From positions 1-64,000 of the forward strand of contig CABTZK010000005.1 in assembly GCA_902489275.1 (NCBI GenBank): 64,000 nt of DNA, given 5' to 3'. Positions 31,922-41,300 of this stretch are shown here, one piece after another; position 1 is the first letter of the stretch; the number at the start of each line of letters is the position of its first letter. Below the pieces are notes generated by a model, which ran no database searches, was not told the DNA's origin, and saw only the letters and a program-made list of their open reading frames with translations. This DNA comes from an uncultured Porphyromonadaceae bacterium (GTDB lineage Bacteria > Bacteroidota > Bacteroidia > Bacteroidales > Muribaculaceae). Made by a program: the position numbers and the translations under genes.

Positions 31922-32821
31922 ATGAATCAAATCGCCCAATTCCTGCAATACATTCGCTACGAGCGCAATCTTTCGCCATTGACGGTGAAAGCCTATGGGG
32001 GGGACCTTGCGCAGTGGGCTCAGTTCCTCACCGAGGGCAAGGAGGAGGTCGACGTGAAATCCATCACGACGGGCGATGTGCGCGCCTGGATGGTTCACTT
32101 AGCCACACAGGGGCATGGGTCGCGCGCCATCCGGCGCAAAATCCAGGCAGTGCGCGCCCTCTACAAGTGGCTCATGAAGCGCGGGGAGGTGAAAGCCAAT
32201 CCTGCCGCTGACTTGGAACTGGCCAAGTTGCCCAAGCGCTTGCCCCACTACGTGCGCCCGGCAACGATGGACACCGTGCTTGACCAGCGTGTCGAGGCAG
32301 CCGACTATGAGGCCGTGCGCGACCGCCTGATTGTGATGATGCTCTATGAGACGGGGATGCGCCGAGCCGAGCTCATCGGCCTGCAAGACGCAGCCGTCGA
32401 CACTGCCGGATGTCAAGTGACGGTGTGCGGCAAGCGCGACAAGGAGCGCATCATCCCCTTCGGGAACGAGCTGAAAGCCGCAATCGAGGCGTTCCGGGAG
32501 CTGCGCGCCCAGCAAGTGGGGGGCGGCAACGGAGAGTTTTTCCTCACCGCGCGTGGCGGCCCGCTCTATCCGTCGCTCGTGTGGCGCGTGGTGCACGATG
32601 CCCTGCTGCAAGCCGGAGCCACGGGCAAGGCGAGCCCGCACGTGCTGCGCCACAGCTTTGCGAGCGCGATGCTCAACGGTGGCGCGCAGTTGGGCAGCGT
32701 GAAGGAGCTGCTGGGGCATGAGTCGCTGGCGGCAACACAAGTGTACACACATATCACGTTCAGTGAATTAAAAAATAATTACAAACTCGCCCATCCCAGG
32801 GCACTAAAAAAAGGAGGGTAA
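31922..32821 (+). CDS. xerC: XerC-like tyrosine recombinase
   Basis: 299 residues, the standard length for XerC/XerD. The N-terminal SAM-like core-binding domain (1-100) is followed by the catalytic domain with all six active residues: Arg147 (TGMRRAEL), Lys171 (CGKRDKER), His240 and Arg243 (HVLRHSF), His266 (LGHESLAATQVYTH) and the nucleophile Tyr275. The spacing matches E. coli XerD. It probably resolves chromosome dimers at dif together with a partner. A role in DNA inversion is possible because Bacteroidota have many such enzymes, but the location beside hpf and tuf is the conserved housekeeping locus. hpf starts 1 nt after its stop. Confidence 0.9.
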   Translation: MNQIAQFLQYIRYERNLSPLTVKAYGGDLAQWAQFLTEGKEEVDVKSITTGDVRAWMVHLATQGHGSRAIRRKIQAVRALYKWLMKRGEVKANPAADLELAKLPKRLPHYVRPATMDTVLDQRVEAADYEAVRDRLIVMMLYETGMRRAELIGLQDAAVDTAGCQVTVCGKRDKERIIPFGNELKAAIEAFRELRAQQVGGGNGEFFLTARGGPLYPSLVWRVVHDALLQAGATGKASPHVLRHSFASAMLNGGAQLGSVKELLGHESLAATQVYTHITFSELKNNYKLAHPRALKKGG

Positions 32822-32822
32822 C

Positions 32823-33116
32823 ATGGAAATTAAAATTAAAGCCATCCATTTCGACGCTACCGAGAGACTCGAGCAATTTATCAACAAGAAAATCGAGAAG
32901 CTCATGAAGCACAATGAGGAGATTACGAGTGTAGAGGTTAATCTCAAGGTTGTCAAGCCTGAGACCGCCAAGAACAAGGAGGCCGCTGTGAAACTGCTGG
33001 TCCCGCAGCACGACGACTTGTTCGCAAGCAAGGTGGCCGACACGTTTGAGGAGGCTATCGACCTGGCTTGCGACGCCTTGAAGAAGCAATTGGAAAAAAC
33101 GAAAAGAGACAGATAG
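32823..33116 (+). CDS. hpf: Ribosome hibernation-promoting factor (short HPF/RaiA type)
   Basis: 97 residues with the beta-alpha-beta-beta-beta-alpha pattern of the HPF N-terminal domain (EIKIKAIHFDATERLEQFINKKIEKL; EAIDLACDALKKQLEK). The C-terminal dimerisation domain of long HPF is absent. The protein binds the decoding region of the 30S subunit in slow growth. Its start is 1 nt after the recombinase stop, preceded by AAAGGAGG (32812-32819), so translation is likely coupled and has an unusually strong Shine-Dalgarno site for this phylum. Confidence 0.93.
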   Translation: MEIKIKAIHFDATERLEQFINKKIEKLMKHNEEITSVEVNLKVVKPETAKNKEAAVKLLVPQHDDLFASKVADTFEEAIDLACDALKKQLEKTKRDR

Positions 33117-33174
33117 ACCCCCCAGTGACCCCTTGCCGCCGCATGGCTGGCAATGAGGTCACGCGCACGCACAT

Positions 33175-33206
33175 AGGCTGCCGAAGCGTCGCTGCTCGGG
33201 CAGCCT
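33175..33206 (+). terminator. Hairpin after hpf
   Basis: AGGCTGCC (33175-33182) pairs with GGCAGCCT (33199-33206), followed by TTG only; a T-run comes 20 nt later. Probably the end of the xerC-hpf transcript. Confidence 0.45.
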
Positions 33207-33250
33207 TTGCGCTGCCAAAAGCATTTTTTTTCAAAAAATCGTGTGGATTA

Positions 33251-33281
33251 TTTGTCATTTCAAAAATAATGCGTAACTTTG
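33251..33281 (+). promoter_or_regulatory. Promoter of the tRNA-tuf operon
   Basis: TTTG (33251-33254), a 19-nt gap and TAACTTTG (33274-33281), full consensus. It precedes tRNA-Thr by 53 nt and no other promoter of this quality is seen before tuf, so it probably drives the tRNAs and tuf. Confidence 0.8.
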
Positions 33282-33334
33282 CAACCGCTTTCACAAGTAG
33301 TCTCGCGATGTCGTGACCCGGGAAAGCCCCCGAC

Positions 33335-33408
33335 GCCTCTTTAGCTCAGTTGGCCAGAGCACGTGATTTGTAATCTCGGGGTCGTTGGTTCGAATCCGAC
33401 AAGAGGCT
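33335..33408 (+). tRNA. tRNA-Thr(UGU)
   Basis: 74 nt. The acceptor arm is GCCUCUU with AAGAGGC, the anticodon loop UUUGUAA gives UGU, and the T-loop is UUCGAAU. CCA is not encoded. First of a four-tRNA cluster. Confidence 0.96.
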
Positions 33409-33422
33409 CGCTAAAATGGCTT

Positions 33423-33505
33423 GGGTAGATTCCAGAGTGGCCAAATGGGGCAGACTGTAAATCTGCTGCTTTATAGCTTCGGTGGTTCGAATCCATCTCT
33501 ACCCA
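33423..33505 (+). tRNA. tRNA-Tyr(GUA)
   Basis: 83 nt with a long variable arm (class II). The acceptor arm is GGGUAGA with UCUACCC, and the anticodon loop CUGUAAA gives GUA. Confidence 0.96.
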
Positions 33506-33519
33506 CGGTTTTTTAAATT

Positions 33520-33592
33520 GCGGAAGTAGCTCAGTTGATAGAGCATCAGCCTTCCAAGCTGAGGGTCGCGAGTTTGAGCCTCGTCTTCCGCT
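33520..33592 (+). tRNA. tRNA-Gly(UCC)
   Basis: 73 nt. The acceptor arm is GCGGAAG with CUUCCGC, and the anticodon loop CUUCCAA gives UCC. Confidence 0.96.
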
Positions 33593-33606
33593 CAAAAAGA
33601 AATATT

Positions 33607-33678
<72 letters not shown>

Positions 33679-33699
33679 CAAAAAACGTTAGTGTGATTT

Positions 33700-33741
33700 C
33701 TTCGCCTCTCGATGCGATTGGTAGCCATTGAGGTGGCGAAG
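33700..33741 (+). promoter_or_regulatory. Hairpin in the tuf leader
   Basis: CTTCGCC (33700-33706) pairs with GGCGAAG (33735-33741), with CTC/GAG inside. It lies between tRNA-Thr and tuf, perhaps marking an RNA processing or regulatory site. Confidence 0.35.
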
Positions 33742-33797
33742 TGATGCACGTGAACAGGAACGGTAAGAGAATTTATATCAAAAAAATATTTTAAGTT

Positions 33798-34991
33798 ATG
33801 GCAAAAGAGAAATTCGTAAGAACCAAACCGCATGTGAACATCGGTACTATTGGTCACGTTGATCACGGTAAAACTACCCTCACCGCTGCTATCACCAAGG
33901 TGCTTTCAGAGCAAGGTTACTCCAGTGAAGGAGTCCGCTCGTTCGACTCTATCGACAACGCACCCGAGGAGAAAGAGCGCGGTATAACCATCAACACCTC
34001 TCACGTTGAATATGAAACAGAAAACCGCCACTACGCACACGTTGACTGCCCTGGACACGCCGACTATGTGAAGAACATGGTTACTGGTGCTGCTCAGATG
34101 GATGGCGCAATCGTGGTGATCGCTGCCACCGATGGTGTGATGCCGCAGACTCGTGAGCACATCCTGCTTGCTCGCCAAGTGAATGTGCCACGCCTGGTTA
34201 TCTTCCTGAACAAGTGCGACTCTCCCGATGTTGACGATGAGATGGTTGAGCTCGTCGAGATGGACGTTCGCGAACTTCTTTCGGAATATGAATATGACGG
34301 TGACGAGACACCTATCATCAAGGGCTCTGCTCTTGGTGCCTTGAACGGCGAGAAAAAATGGGTCGACACTGTGCTCGAGCTCATGAAAGCTGTCGATGAA
34401 TGGATTCCACTGCCTCCACGCGATATCGACAAGCCATTCCTGATGCCTGTAGAGGACGTGTTCTCGATCACAGGCCGTGGTACGGTAGCTACCGGGCGTG
34501 TTGAGACGGGTGTCGTGAAAGTGGGCGATGCTGTCCAAATCATGGGTCTTGGCGCCGACTTGAAGTCGACCGTTACCGGTGTGGAGATGTTCCGCAAGAT
34601 TCTCGATGAGGGTGAGGCTGGTGACAACGTGGGTCTGCTTCTCCGTGGTATCGACAAGAACGAGATCAAGCGCGGTATGGTGATTTGCCATCCAGGACTT
34701 GTGACGCCTCATGCTGAATTCTCGGCTTCAATCTACGTGTTGAAGAAAGAGGAAGGCGGCCGTCACACGGCATTCCGCACGCATTACCGCCCGCAGTTCT
34801 ACATTCGCACACTCGACGTGACGGGTGAAATCACCTTGCCCGAGGGTGTTGAGATGGTGATGCCTGGCGATAACGTGGAAATCAAGGTGAAGCTCATCGA
34901 GCCGGTGGCTTGCAGCGAGGGACTTCGCTTCGCAATCCGCGAGGGTGGCCGCACCGTTGGCTCTGGCCAAATCACGAAGATTCTTGATTGA
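33798..34991 (+). CDS. tuf: Elongation factor Tu
   Basis: 397 residues, near identical in layout to other bacterial EF-Tu. The GTPase motifs are GHVDHGKT (19-26), DCPGHADYV and NKCD, followed by the two beta-barrel domains ending GSGQITKILD. It delivers aminoacyl-tRNA to the ribosome. It has more codons of the highly expressed type than its neighbours. It stands between two groups of tRNA genes, as in other Bacteroidales. Confidence 0.98.
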   Translation: MAKEKFVRTKPHVNIGTIGHVDHGKTTLTAAITKVLSEQGYSSEGVRSFDSIDNAPEEKERGITINTSHVEYETENRHYAHVDCPGHADYVKNMVTGAAQMDGAIVVIAATDGVMPQTREHILLARQVNVPRLVIFLNKCDSPDVDDEMVELVEMDVRELLSEYEYDGDETPIIKGSALGALNGEKKWVDTVLELMKAVDEWIPLPPRDIDKPFLMPVEDVFSITGRGTVATGRVETGVVKVGDAVQIMGLGADLKSTVTGVEMFRKILDEGEAGDNVGLLLRGIDKNEIKRGMVICHPGLVTPHAEFSASIYVLKKEEGGRHTAFRTHYRPQFYIRTLDVTGEITLPEGVEMVMPGDNVEIKVKLIEPVACSEGLRFAIREGGRTVGSGQITKILD

Positions 34992-35017
34992 TCTTTAATT
35001 AAGACGATAAAATCCAG

Positions 35018-35049
35018 TCGGTCTCGCTGAAGCGATGAGGCGAGACCGA
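35018..35049 (+). terminator. Hairpin between tuf and tRNA-Trp
   Basis: A 10-bp perfect stem, TCGGTCTCGC (35018-35027) with GCGAGACCGA (35040-35049). There is no U-tract, so it is more likely an RNA-processing or mRNA-end structure than a complete terminator; the following genes need read-through. Confidence 0.45.
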
Positions 35050-35055
35050 TTAAAC

Positions 35056-35128
35056 ACGGGAATAGTTCAGTTGGTAGAACGACGGTCTCCAAAACCGTAG
35101 GTCGTGAGTTCGAGTCTTACTTCCCGTG
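35056..35128 (+). tRNA. tRNA-Trp(CCA)
   Basis: 73 nt. The acceptor arm is ACGGGAA with UUCCCGU, the anticodon loop CUCCAAA gives CCA, and the discriminator base is G. It ends 21 nt before secE. Confidence 0.96.
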
Positions 35129-35149
35129 CTATTTTTCTCAAAAAACATA

Positions 35150-35350
35150 ATGGCAAGAAATAAAATACTTACGGATTTAGAGGAATCTTATAACGAGCTC
35201 GTTCATAAGGTTTCGTGGCCTTCCAAGACCGATCTGGCCAACAGCACCGTTATTGTCATGGTCGCTTCCATTCTCATGGCAGTCGTGATTTGGTGCGTTG
35301 ACTGGGTCATGAATAATGTCATGCACTTGATTTACAGCATCGGGGGCTAA
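35150..35350 (+). CDS. secE: Preprotein translocase subunit SecE
   Basis: 66 residues with the short-form SecE plan: an amphipathic helix with YNELVHKVSWPSKTDL (the conserved cytosolic motif) and one membrane helix (about 30-50). It clamps SecY in the Sec channel. ATG 35150 is chosen over an upstream in-frame ATG that lies inside tRNA-Trp. The gene order tRNA-Trp, secE, nusG, rplK is the general bacterial one. Confidence 0.95.
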   Translation: MARNKILTDLEESYNELVHKVSWPSKTDLANSTVIVMVASILMAVVIWCVDWVMNNVMHLIYSIGG

Positions 35351-35488
35351 TTACTTCCCGGGCGCTCTTCTCCAGTCACATTTAGCGCCTGTAGCCCGCG
35401 GTTGCCCGTCGAGCAACGCTGAAGTTATTCGATATAGTTTATTCACTCTTTAATCGCTCATCAGCTGAGCAACGCTTAGGTTTTTACA

Positions 35489-36046
35489 ATGACTGAAGGA
35501 AACAAAAAATGGTACGTTGTGCGTGCCATATCAGGCAAAGAGGCAAAAGTCAAGGAAATACTTGACGCTGCCTGCAAGAATGTCGAAAGCTTGGGAAGTC
35601 ATCTTTATCAAGTGTTGGTTCCTACAGAGAAAGTGTACACGACACGCGGCGGGAAAAAGGTCTTGAAAGAAAGGAACCTCTTCTCGGGCTACGTGTTCAT
35701 CCAAGCTGACCTTACTGGTGAGGTTGAAGAGCTCATCCGCAACACTTCCAACGTGATCGATTTCGTTCGTGGACGTGACTCCGCGCACAAGCCGGAGGCC
35801 ATCCGCGAGACCGAAATCGCGCGCATGCTGGGGGCTGCCCAGGCCGATGAGGGCGCCGAAGACAATGAGGTGTCAAGCGACTTTATCGTGGGAGAGACCG
35901 TGAAAGTGAACTATGGGCCGTTTAACGGCTTCATAGGGCGCGTCGACGAGGTTTACCGCGAGAAACGCAAGCTCAAGGTGATGGTGAAGGTGTTCGGGCG
36001 TGAAACTCCTCTTGAGTTGGATAATTCGCAAGTAGAGCGAGAGTAG
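35489..36046 (+). CDS. nusG: Transcription termination/antitermination factor NusG
   Basis: 185 residues. The N-terminal NGN domain starts KKWYVVRAISGKEAKVKE and includes the RNFLFSGYVFI-like strand; the C-terminal KOW domain is VGETVKVNYGPFNGFIGRVDEVYREKRKLKVMVKVFGRETPLELD. It binds RNA polymerase and links it to Rho or the ribosome. The 138-nt spacer after secE contains a short direct repeat (GAGCAACGCT at 35411 and 35467) but no other feature. Confidence 0.97.
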   Translation: MTEGNKKWYVVRAISGKEAKVKEILDAACKNVESLGSHLYQVLVPTEKVYTTRGGKKVLKERNLFSGYVFIQADLTGEVEELIRNTSNVIDFVRGRDSAHKPEAIRETEIARMLGAAQADEGAEDNEVSSDFIVGETVKVNYGPFNGFIGRVDEVYREKRKLKVMVKVFGRETPLELDNSQVERE

Positions 36047-36116
36047 TCGAGTTAGAAATGTTACGTGGCGCGACTGCTCAAGCACGTTTTTAAACTCAAT
36101 AAAAACAATTAGAACA

Positions 36117-36560
36117 ATGGCTAAAGAAATTGCTGGACAGCTAAAATTACAGATTAAGGGTGGAGCGGCTAATCCTTCACCACCAGTGGGTCCCGCTTTG
36201 GGCTCCAAGGGTATTAATATCATGGAGTTTTGCAAGCAATTCAACGCCCGCACTCAAGCCAAGGCCGGGAAAGTGTTGCCTGTGGTCATCACTTACTACA
36301 CCGACAAGAGTTTTGACTTTGTGATCAAGACTTCTCCCGCCGCTGTGCAAATCTTGGAAGCTGCCAAGGTCAAGAGTGGCTCGGGCGAGCCTAACCGCAA
36401 CAAAGTGGGTTCAATCACTTGGGAGCAGGTGAAGGCGATTGCTGAAGACAAAATGCCAGATTTGAACTGTTTTACTGTAGCCTCGGCGATGAAAATGGTT
36501 GCCGGAACAGCAAGAAGTATGGGTATCACAGTAAAGGGTACATTCCCCGATAACGTTTAA
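36117..36560 (+). CDS. rplK: 50S ribosomal protein uL11
   Basis: 147 residues, with the Pro-rich N-terminus (KLQIKGGAANPSPPVGPALG) and the rRNA-binding C-terminal domain (TARSMGITVKG) of uL11. It forms the base of the ribosomal stalk and is needed for RelA sensing. Second ribosomal gene group after nusG; rplA follows by 16 nt. Confidence 0.98.
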   Translation: MAKEIAGQLKLQIKGGAANPSPPVGPALGSKGINIMEFCKQFNARTQAKAGKVLPVVITYYTDKSFDFVIKTSPAAVQILEAAKVKSGSGEPNRNKVGSITWEQVKAIAEDKMPDLNCFTVASAMKMVAGTARSMGITVKGTFPDNV

Positions 36561-36576
36561 AAAACTTCAATTGACA

Positions 36577-37272
36577 ATGAGTAAACTTACAAAAAATCAA
36601 AAGTTAGCCGCAGAGAAGATTGAAGCCGGGAAAGCCTACACCCTTGCCGAAGCAGCTGCTCTGTTGAAAGAAATCACTTTCACAAAGTTTGACGCCTCGG
36701 CCGATATCGACGTGCGTCTTGGTGTAGACCCCCGCAAGGCTGACCAAAATGTCCGTGGCGTGGTATCATTGCCAAACGGAACGGGCAAGGTTGTCCGCGT
36801 GCTTGTACTCTGTACAGCCGACAAGGAAGCCGAAGCCAAAGAAGCCGGTGCCGACTACGTGGGCCTTGATGAGTACATCGACAAGATTAAATCGGGTTGG
36901 ACCGATGTGGATGTCATCATCACGCAACCTCAGAATATGGGTAAAATCGGCCCTCTCGGGCGCATCCTGGGCCCTCGCGGCCTGATGCCTAACCCCAAGA
37001 GCGGCACGGTGACCCAAGATGTCGCTAAGGCTGTCAAGGAGGTAAAGCAAGGTAAAATCGACTTTAAGGTCGACAAGAAGGGTATAGTTCATGCCTCAAT
37101 TGGCAAGGTTTCGTTCACGCCTGAACAGATTTGCGAAAACGCCCAGGTGTTTATCAGCACGCTGGTCAAGCTGAGACCAAACACGGCCAAAGGCACCTAT
37201 ATCAAGAGCATTTATCTTTCAAGTACGATGAGTATGGGTATCAAGGTTGATACGAAATCAGTTGATGCTTAA
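36577..37272 (+). CDS. rplA: 50S ribosomal protein uL1
   Basis: About 231 residues with uL1 signatures (FDASADIDVRLGVDPRKADQNVRGVVSLPNGTG; GKIGPLGRILGPRGLMPNPKSGTVT). It binds 23S rRNA at the L1 stalk and in many bacteria represses its own operon. ATG 36577 is chosen; an in-frame TTG lies two codons upstream. Confidence 0.98.
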   Translation: MSKLTKNQKLAAEKIEAGKAYTLAEAAALLKEITFTKFDASADIDVRLGVDPRKADQNVRGVVSLPNGTGKVVRVLVLCTADKEAEAKEAGADYVGLDEYIDKIKSGWTDVDVIITQPQNMGKIGPLGRILGPRGLMPNPKSGTVTQDVAKAVKEVKQGKIDFKVDKKGIVHASIGKVSFTPEQICENAQVFISTLVKLRPNTAKGTYIKSIYLSSTMSMGIKVDTKSVDA

Positions 37273-37293
37273 TTTTTAAATCAAGAAAACAAA

Positions 37294-37821
37294 ATGAGAA
37301 AGGAAGATAAAGCCACTATCATTGAACAAATCAAGGACACCATCTCGCAATACAGCTGCGTGTATCTCACCGAGACCACTGGGCTGAATGCCGAGAAAAC
37401 GGTAGAATTGCGCCGCGCCGCTTTCAAAGCGGACGTGAAGTTGGTGGTCGTCAAGAACACCTTGCTGAAGAAGGCTATGGAGCAACTCGACGTTGACTAT
37501 TCAGGCCTTTATCCCGCTCTGGCAGGAAGCACTACCCTCATGCTCAGCAACACGGGTAATGCCCCCGCTAAACTCATTAAAGGATTCCGCAAGAAGAAAG
37601 AAGAACTGCCGGCGCTCAAGGCCGCCTATGTGGAAGAGACCGTCTACATGGGGGCTGACCAGCTCGACATTCTCACTACAATCAAGAGCAAGAACGAACT
37701 GATTGCCGACGTTGTGGCATTGCTGCAAGCACCGGCTAAGAACGTGATCAGCGCGCTCCAAAGTGGCGGCAACAAGCTCCACGGAATCCTGGAAACATTA
37801 TCTAACAAAGAAGAAAAATAA
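37294..37821 (+). CDS. rplJ: 50S ribosomal protein uL10
   Basis: 175 residues typical of uL10 (MRKEDKATIIEQIKDTISQYSCVYLTETTGLNAEKTVELRR), with the C-terminal helix that binds bL12 dimers. The gap after rplA is only 21 nt, so there is no room for a separate L10 leader of the kind described in other bacteria unless it lies within rplA. Confidence 0.97.
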   Translation: MRKEDKATIIEQIKDTISQYSCVYLTETTGLNAEKTVELRRAAFKADVKLVVVKNTLLKKAMEQLDVDYSGLYPALAGSTTLMLSNTGNAPAKLIKGFRKKKEELPALKAAYVEETVYMGADQLDILTTIKSKNELIADVVALLQAPAKNVISALQSGGNKLHGILETLSNKEEK

Positions 37822-37850
37822 TCAAAAACAACAATTAAATCATACAAAAA

Positions 37851-38228
37851 ATGGCAGATTTAAAAGCTTTTGCAGAGCAATTAGTTAATCTTTCAGTGAA
37901 GGAAGTAAACGAACTCGCTCAAATTCTCAAAGATGAATATGGTATTGAACCCGCCGCCGCTGCTGTAGCAGTCGCTGCCGGCCCTGCTGCCGGCGCTGCT
38001 GCCGCCGAGGAAGAGAAATCCTCATTCGACGTGATTCTCAAAGCTCACGGCGCCGAGAAGCTTAAAGTGATTAAGCTCGTGAAGGAACTCACTGGCCTTG
38101 GCTTGAAGGATGCTAAGGACCTCGTCGACAAGGCTCCGTCACCTGTGAAAGAAGGTTTGGCCAAGGCTGAAGCCGAAGGAATCAAAAAGCAACTCGAAGA
38201 GCTCGGAGCTGAAGTTGAACTTAAATAA
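37851..38228 (+). CDS. rplL: 50S ribosomal protein bL12
   Basis: 125 residues: the N-terminal dimerisation helix pair (MADLKAFAEQLVNLSVKEVNELAQILKDEYG), an Ala-rich hinge (about 36-52), and the globular domain with KVIKLVKELTGLGLKDAKDLVDKAPSPVKEG. It forms the flexible stalk that recruits translation factors. Confidence 0.98.
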   Translation: MADLKAFAEQLVNLSVKEVNELAQILKDEYGIEPAAAAVAVAAGPAAGAAAAEEEKSSFDVILKAHGAEKLKVIKLVKELTGLGLKDAKDLVDKAPSPVKEGLAKAEAEGIKKQLEELGAEVELK

Positions 38229-38252
38229 TAACGCCTGAATATCAGGTGTATA

Positions 38253-38292
38253 GGTTAAGAATCCTCAGAACCTGTCGATTCTTAACCTTTTT
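38253..38292 (+). terminator. Attenuator-like terminator between rplL and rpoB
   Basis: An 11-bp perfect stem, GGTTAAGAATC (38253-38263) with GATTCTTAACC (38277-38287), is followed by TTTTT. It stands 25 nt after the rplL stop and 42 nt before rpoB. A partial terminator at this place is known in E. coli and lets ribosomal proteins exceed polymerase subunits; the same role is inferred here. Confidence 0.8.
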
Positions 38293-38333
38293 GTGTCATC
38301 ATAAAAATTTGAGTTCACTTAATTACTTTTTCA

Positions 38334-41300
38334 ATGTCAGTTTCCAAACAACCACGCGTTAATTTCGCACGGGTCAAGAATCCATATCCATTCCCTGATT
38401 TCCTTGAAGTGCAATTACAGTCATTCAGAGATTTTCTGCAATTAGACACACCAACTGAAAAACGAAAAAACGAGGGACTCTATAAGGTATTCTCCGAGAA
38501 TTTCCCCATTCAGGACACTCGGAATAACTTTGTACTTGAATTCCTTGACTATTTTATCGACCCGCCTCGCTATTCCATCGAGGAGTGCCTCGACCGCGGC
38601 CTCACCTACAGTGTGCCGCTCAAGGCTAAACTCAAGCTCTTCTGCACCGACCCCGACCACGAGGATTTTGCCACCGAGGTGCAGGATGTGTACTTGGGCG
38701 CAATCCCTTACATGACCGAAAAGGGAACATTTGTCATCAACGGTGCCGAGCGTGTTGTCGTTTCACAGTTGCACCGTTCACCAGGCGTGTTCTTCGGGCA
38801 GAGCGTTCACGCCAACGGCACAAAACTTTACTCGGCACGCATCATCCCATTCCGCGGGTCGTGGATAGAATTTGCAACCGACATTAACAACGTGATGTAT
38901 GCCTACATCGACCGCAAAAAGAAGTTGCCCGTGACGACTTTGCTGCGTGCCATAGGTCTCGAGACCGATAACGACATCATTAAAATTTTCGGGTTAGCCG
39001 AAGAACTCAAAGTCAACAAAACCAATCTTAAAAAGGCTGTGGGGCGCAAGCTCGCAGCGCGAATCGTGAAATCCTGGAGTGAGGACTTTGTCGACGAGGA
39101 CACGGGCGAGGTCGTCTCCATCGAGCGTAACGAGGTGATCTTTGACCGCGACACCGTCATCGAGGAGGACAACATGCAGGAAATCCTGTCCTCGGGTGTC
39201 CAAACGATCCTGGTGCACAAGGAAGACGTGAGCACCGGCGATTATCAGATTATCTTCAACACGCTGCAAAAAGATACTTGCAACTCCGAGAAGGAGGCTG
39301 TGAACTACATTTACAGGCAATTGCGCAACGCCGAGCCACCCGACGACACCAGCGCCCGCGAGGTGATTCAAAATCTCTTCTTTAGCGAGAAACGGTATGA
39401 CTTGGGCGATGTGGGGCGTTTCCGCATCAACAAGAAACTGGGCCTTGCCACCCCCGACGACGTGCGTGTGCTCACCAAGGAGGACATTATCGAGATTATC
39501 AAGTATCTCATTGCCCTGATTAACAGCAAGACCGATGTGGATGACATTGACCACCTGAGCAACCGCCGCGTGCGCACGGTGGGCGAGCAGCTCTACAATC
39601 AGTTTGGCGTGGGGCTCGCTCGCATGGCACGCACCATTCGCGAGCGCATGAACGTGCGCGACAACGAGGTGTTCACCCCCATCGACCTGATCAATGCCAA
39701 GACCATCTCGTCGGTAATCAACACGTTCTTTGGCACCAATGCCTTGTCGCAATTCATGGACCAGACCAACCCGCTGGCCGAAATCACCCACAAGCGCCGC
39801 ATGTCGGCTCTGGGCCCCGGCGGTCTCTCGCGCGAGCGCGCCGGTTTCGAGGTGCGAGACGTTCACTACACGCATTACGGCCGCCTCTGTCCAATCGAGA
39901 CTCCCGAGGGGCCTAACATTGGCTTGATTTCTTCACTTTGCATCTATGCCAAAATCAACAAGCTCGGTTTTATCGAAACCCCGTATCGCAAGATTGAGGA
40001 GGGCAAGGTGAATCTCAATAACGATGAAATCGTCTACCTCACCGCCGAGAGCGAGGAGGGCAAAGTCATTGCGCAGGGCAATGCCCCTGTGAATGATGAT
40101 GGCACGTTCCAAGACAACAAGATTAAGGCTCGTTTAGAGGCCGATTTCCCTGTTGTGGGGCCCGAGAGCGTCAAGCTCATGGACGTTTCACCACAGCAAA
40201 TCGCGTCGGTGGCTGCTGCCATGATTCCGTTCCTGGAGCATGACGATGCTAACCGCGCCCTGATGGGCGCCAACATGATGCGCCAGGCCGTGCCGCTGTT
40301 GCGCAGCGAGGCCCCGATTGTGGGCACGGGCATCGAGGAGCGCTTGGCCTACGACAGCCGCACCCAAATTCAGGCCACTGCCGCGGGCGTGGTAGAGTAT
40401 GTCGATGCCGACGTGATTCGCATTCGCTACGACCAGACCGCGGACGAGGCATTTGTCTCGTTCGATGAGCCAGTGGTTGAATATCACTTGCCCAAGTTCC
40501 GCAAGACCAACCAGAGCACCACGATTGACCTGAGACCCATTTGCGACCGGGGGCAACGCGTGGAAAAGGGCGACATCCTCACCGAGGGCTATTCGACCCA
40601 GGATGGCGAGCTTGCGCTGGGCCGTAACCTGAAAGTGGCCTACATGCCCTGGAAAGGCTATAACTATGAGGATGCCATCGTGCTCAACGAGCGCATGGTG
40701 CGTGAGGATATCCTCACCAGCGTCCATGTCGACGAGTACACGCTCGAAGTGCGAGAAACCAAGCGCGGCATGGAGGAGCTGACTAACGACATTCCCAACG
40801 TGAGTGAGGATGCCACCAAGGATTTGGACGAGCGAGGCATCATCCGCGTGGGCGCGCACATCATTCCTGGCGACATCCTCATCGGCAAAATCACGCCCAA
40901 AGGCGAGAGCGACCCCACACCCGAGGAGAAACTGCTGCGCGCCATCTTTGGCGACAAGGCCGGCGATGTGAAGGATGCTTCCCTCAAAGCCAACCCGTCG
41001 CTCAAGGGAGTCATCATCAACACACGCCTCTTTGCCCGCGCCATGAAGAAAAAGCGCACCAAGGGCGGCGACCCTGAAATCGAGAAACTCGATGCAGAGT
41101 ATGGCCAGATGCAGGATGAGCTCAAGAAGCAGCTCATCTCCAAGCTGCTCACGCTCACCGAGGGGAAGCAATCGCAAGGCGTGAAAGACTTCCTCGATGT
41201 CGAGGCTGTGCCTAAGGGCACTCGATTCAGCGAGGCCATTCTGAATAGCATCAACTACGAGAGCGTGAACTTGAGCCGGTGGACCAACGATGACCACAAG

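Noticed and set aside
35401..35476. Direct repeat GAGCAACGCT and a small GTTGC/GCAAC hairpin between secE and nusG
   Set aside because: Short and without a clear function; likely chance or local duplication in a transcribed spacer.
37273..37293. Separate L10 leader RNA before rplJ
   Set aside because: Only 21 nt separate rplA and rplJ, too short for the known leader fold.
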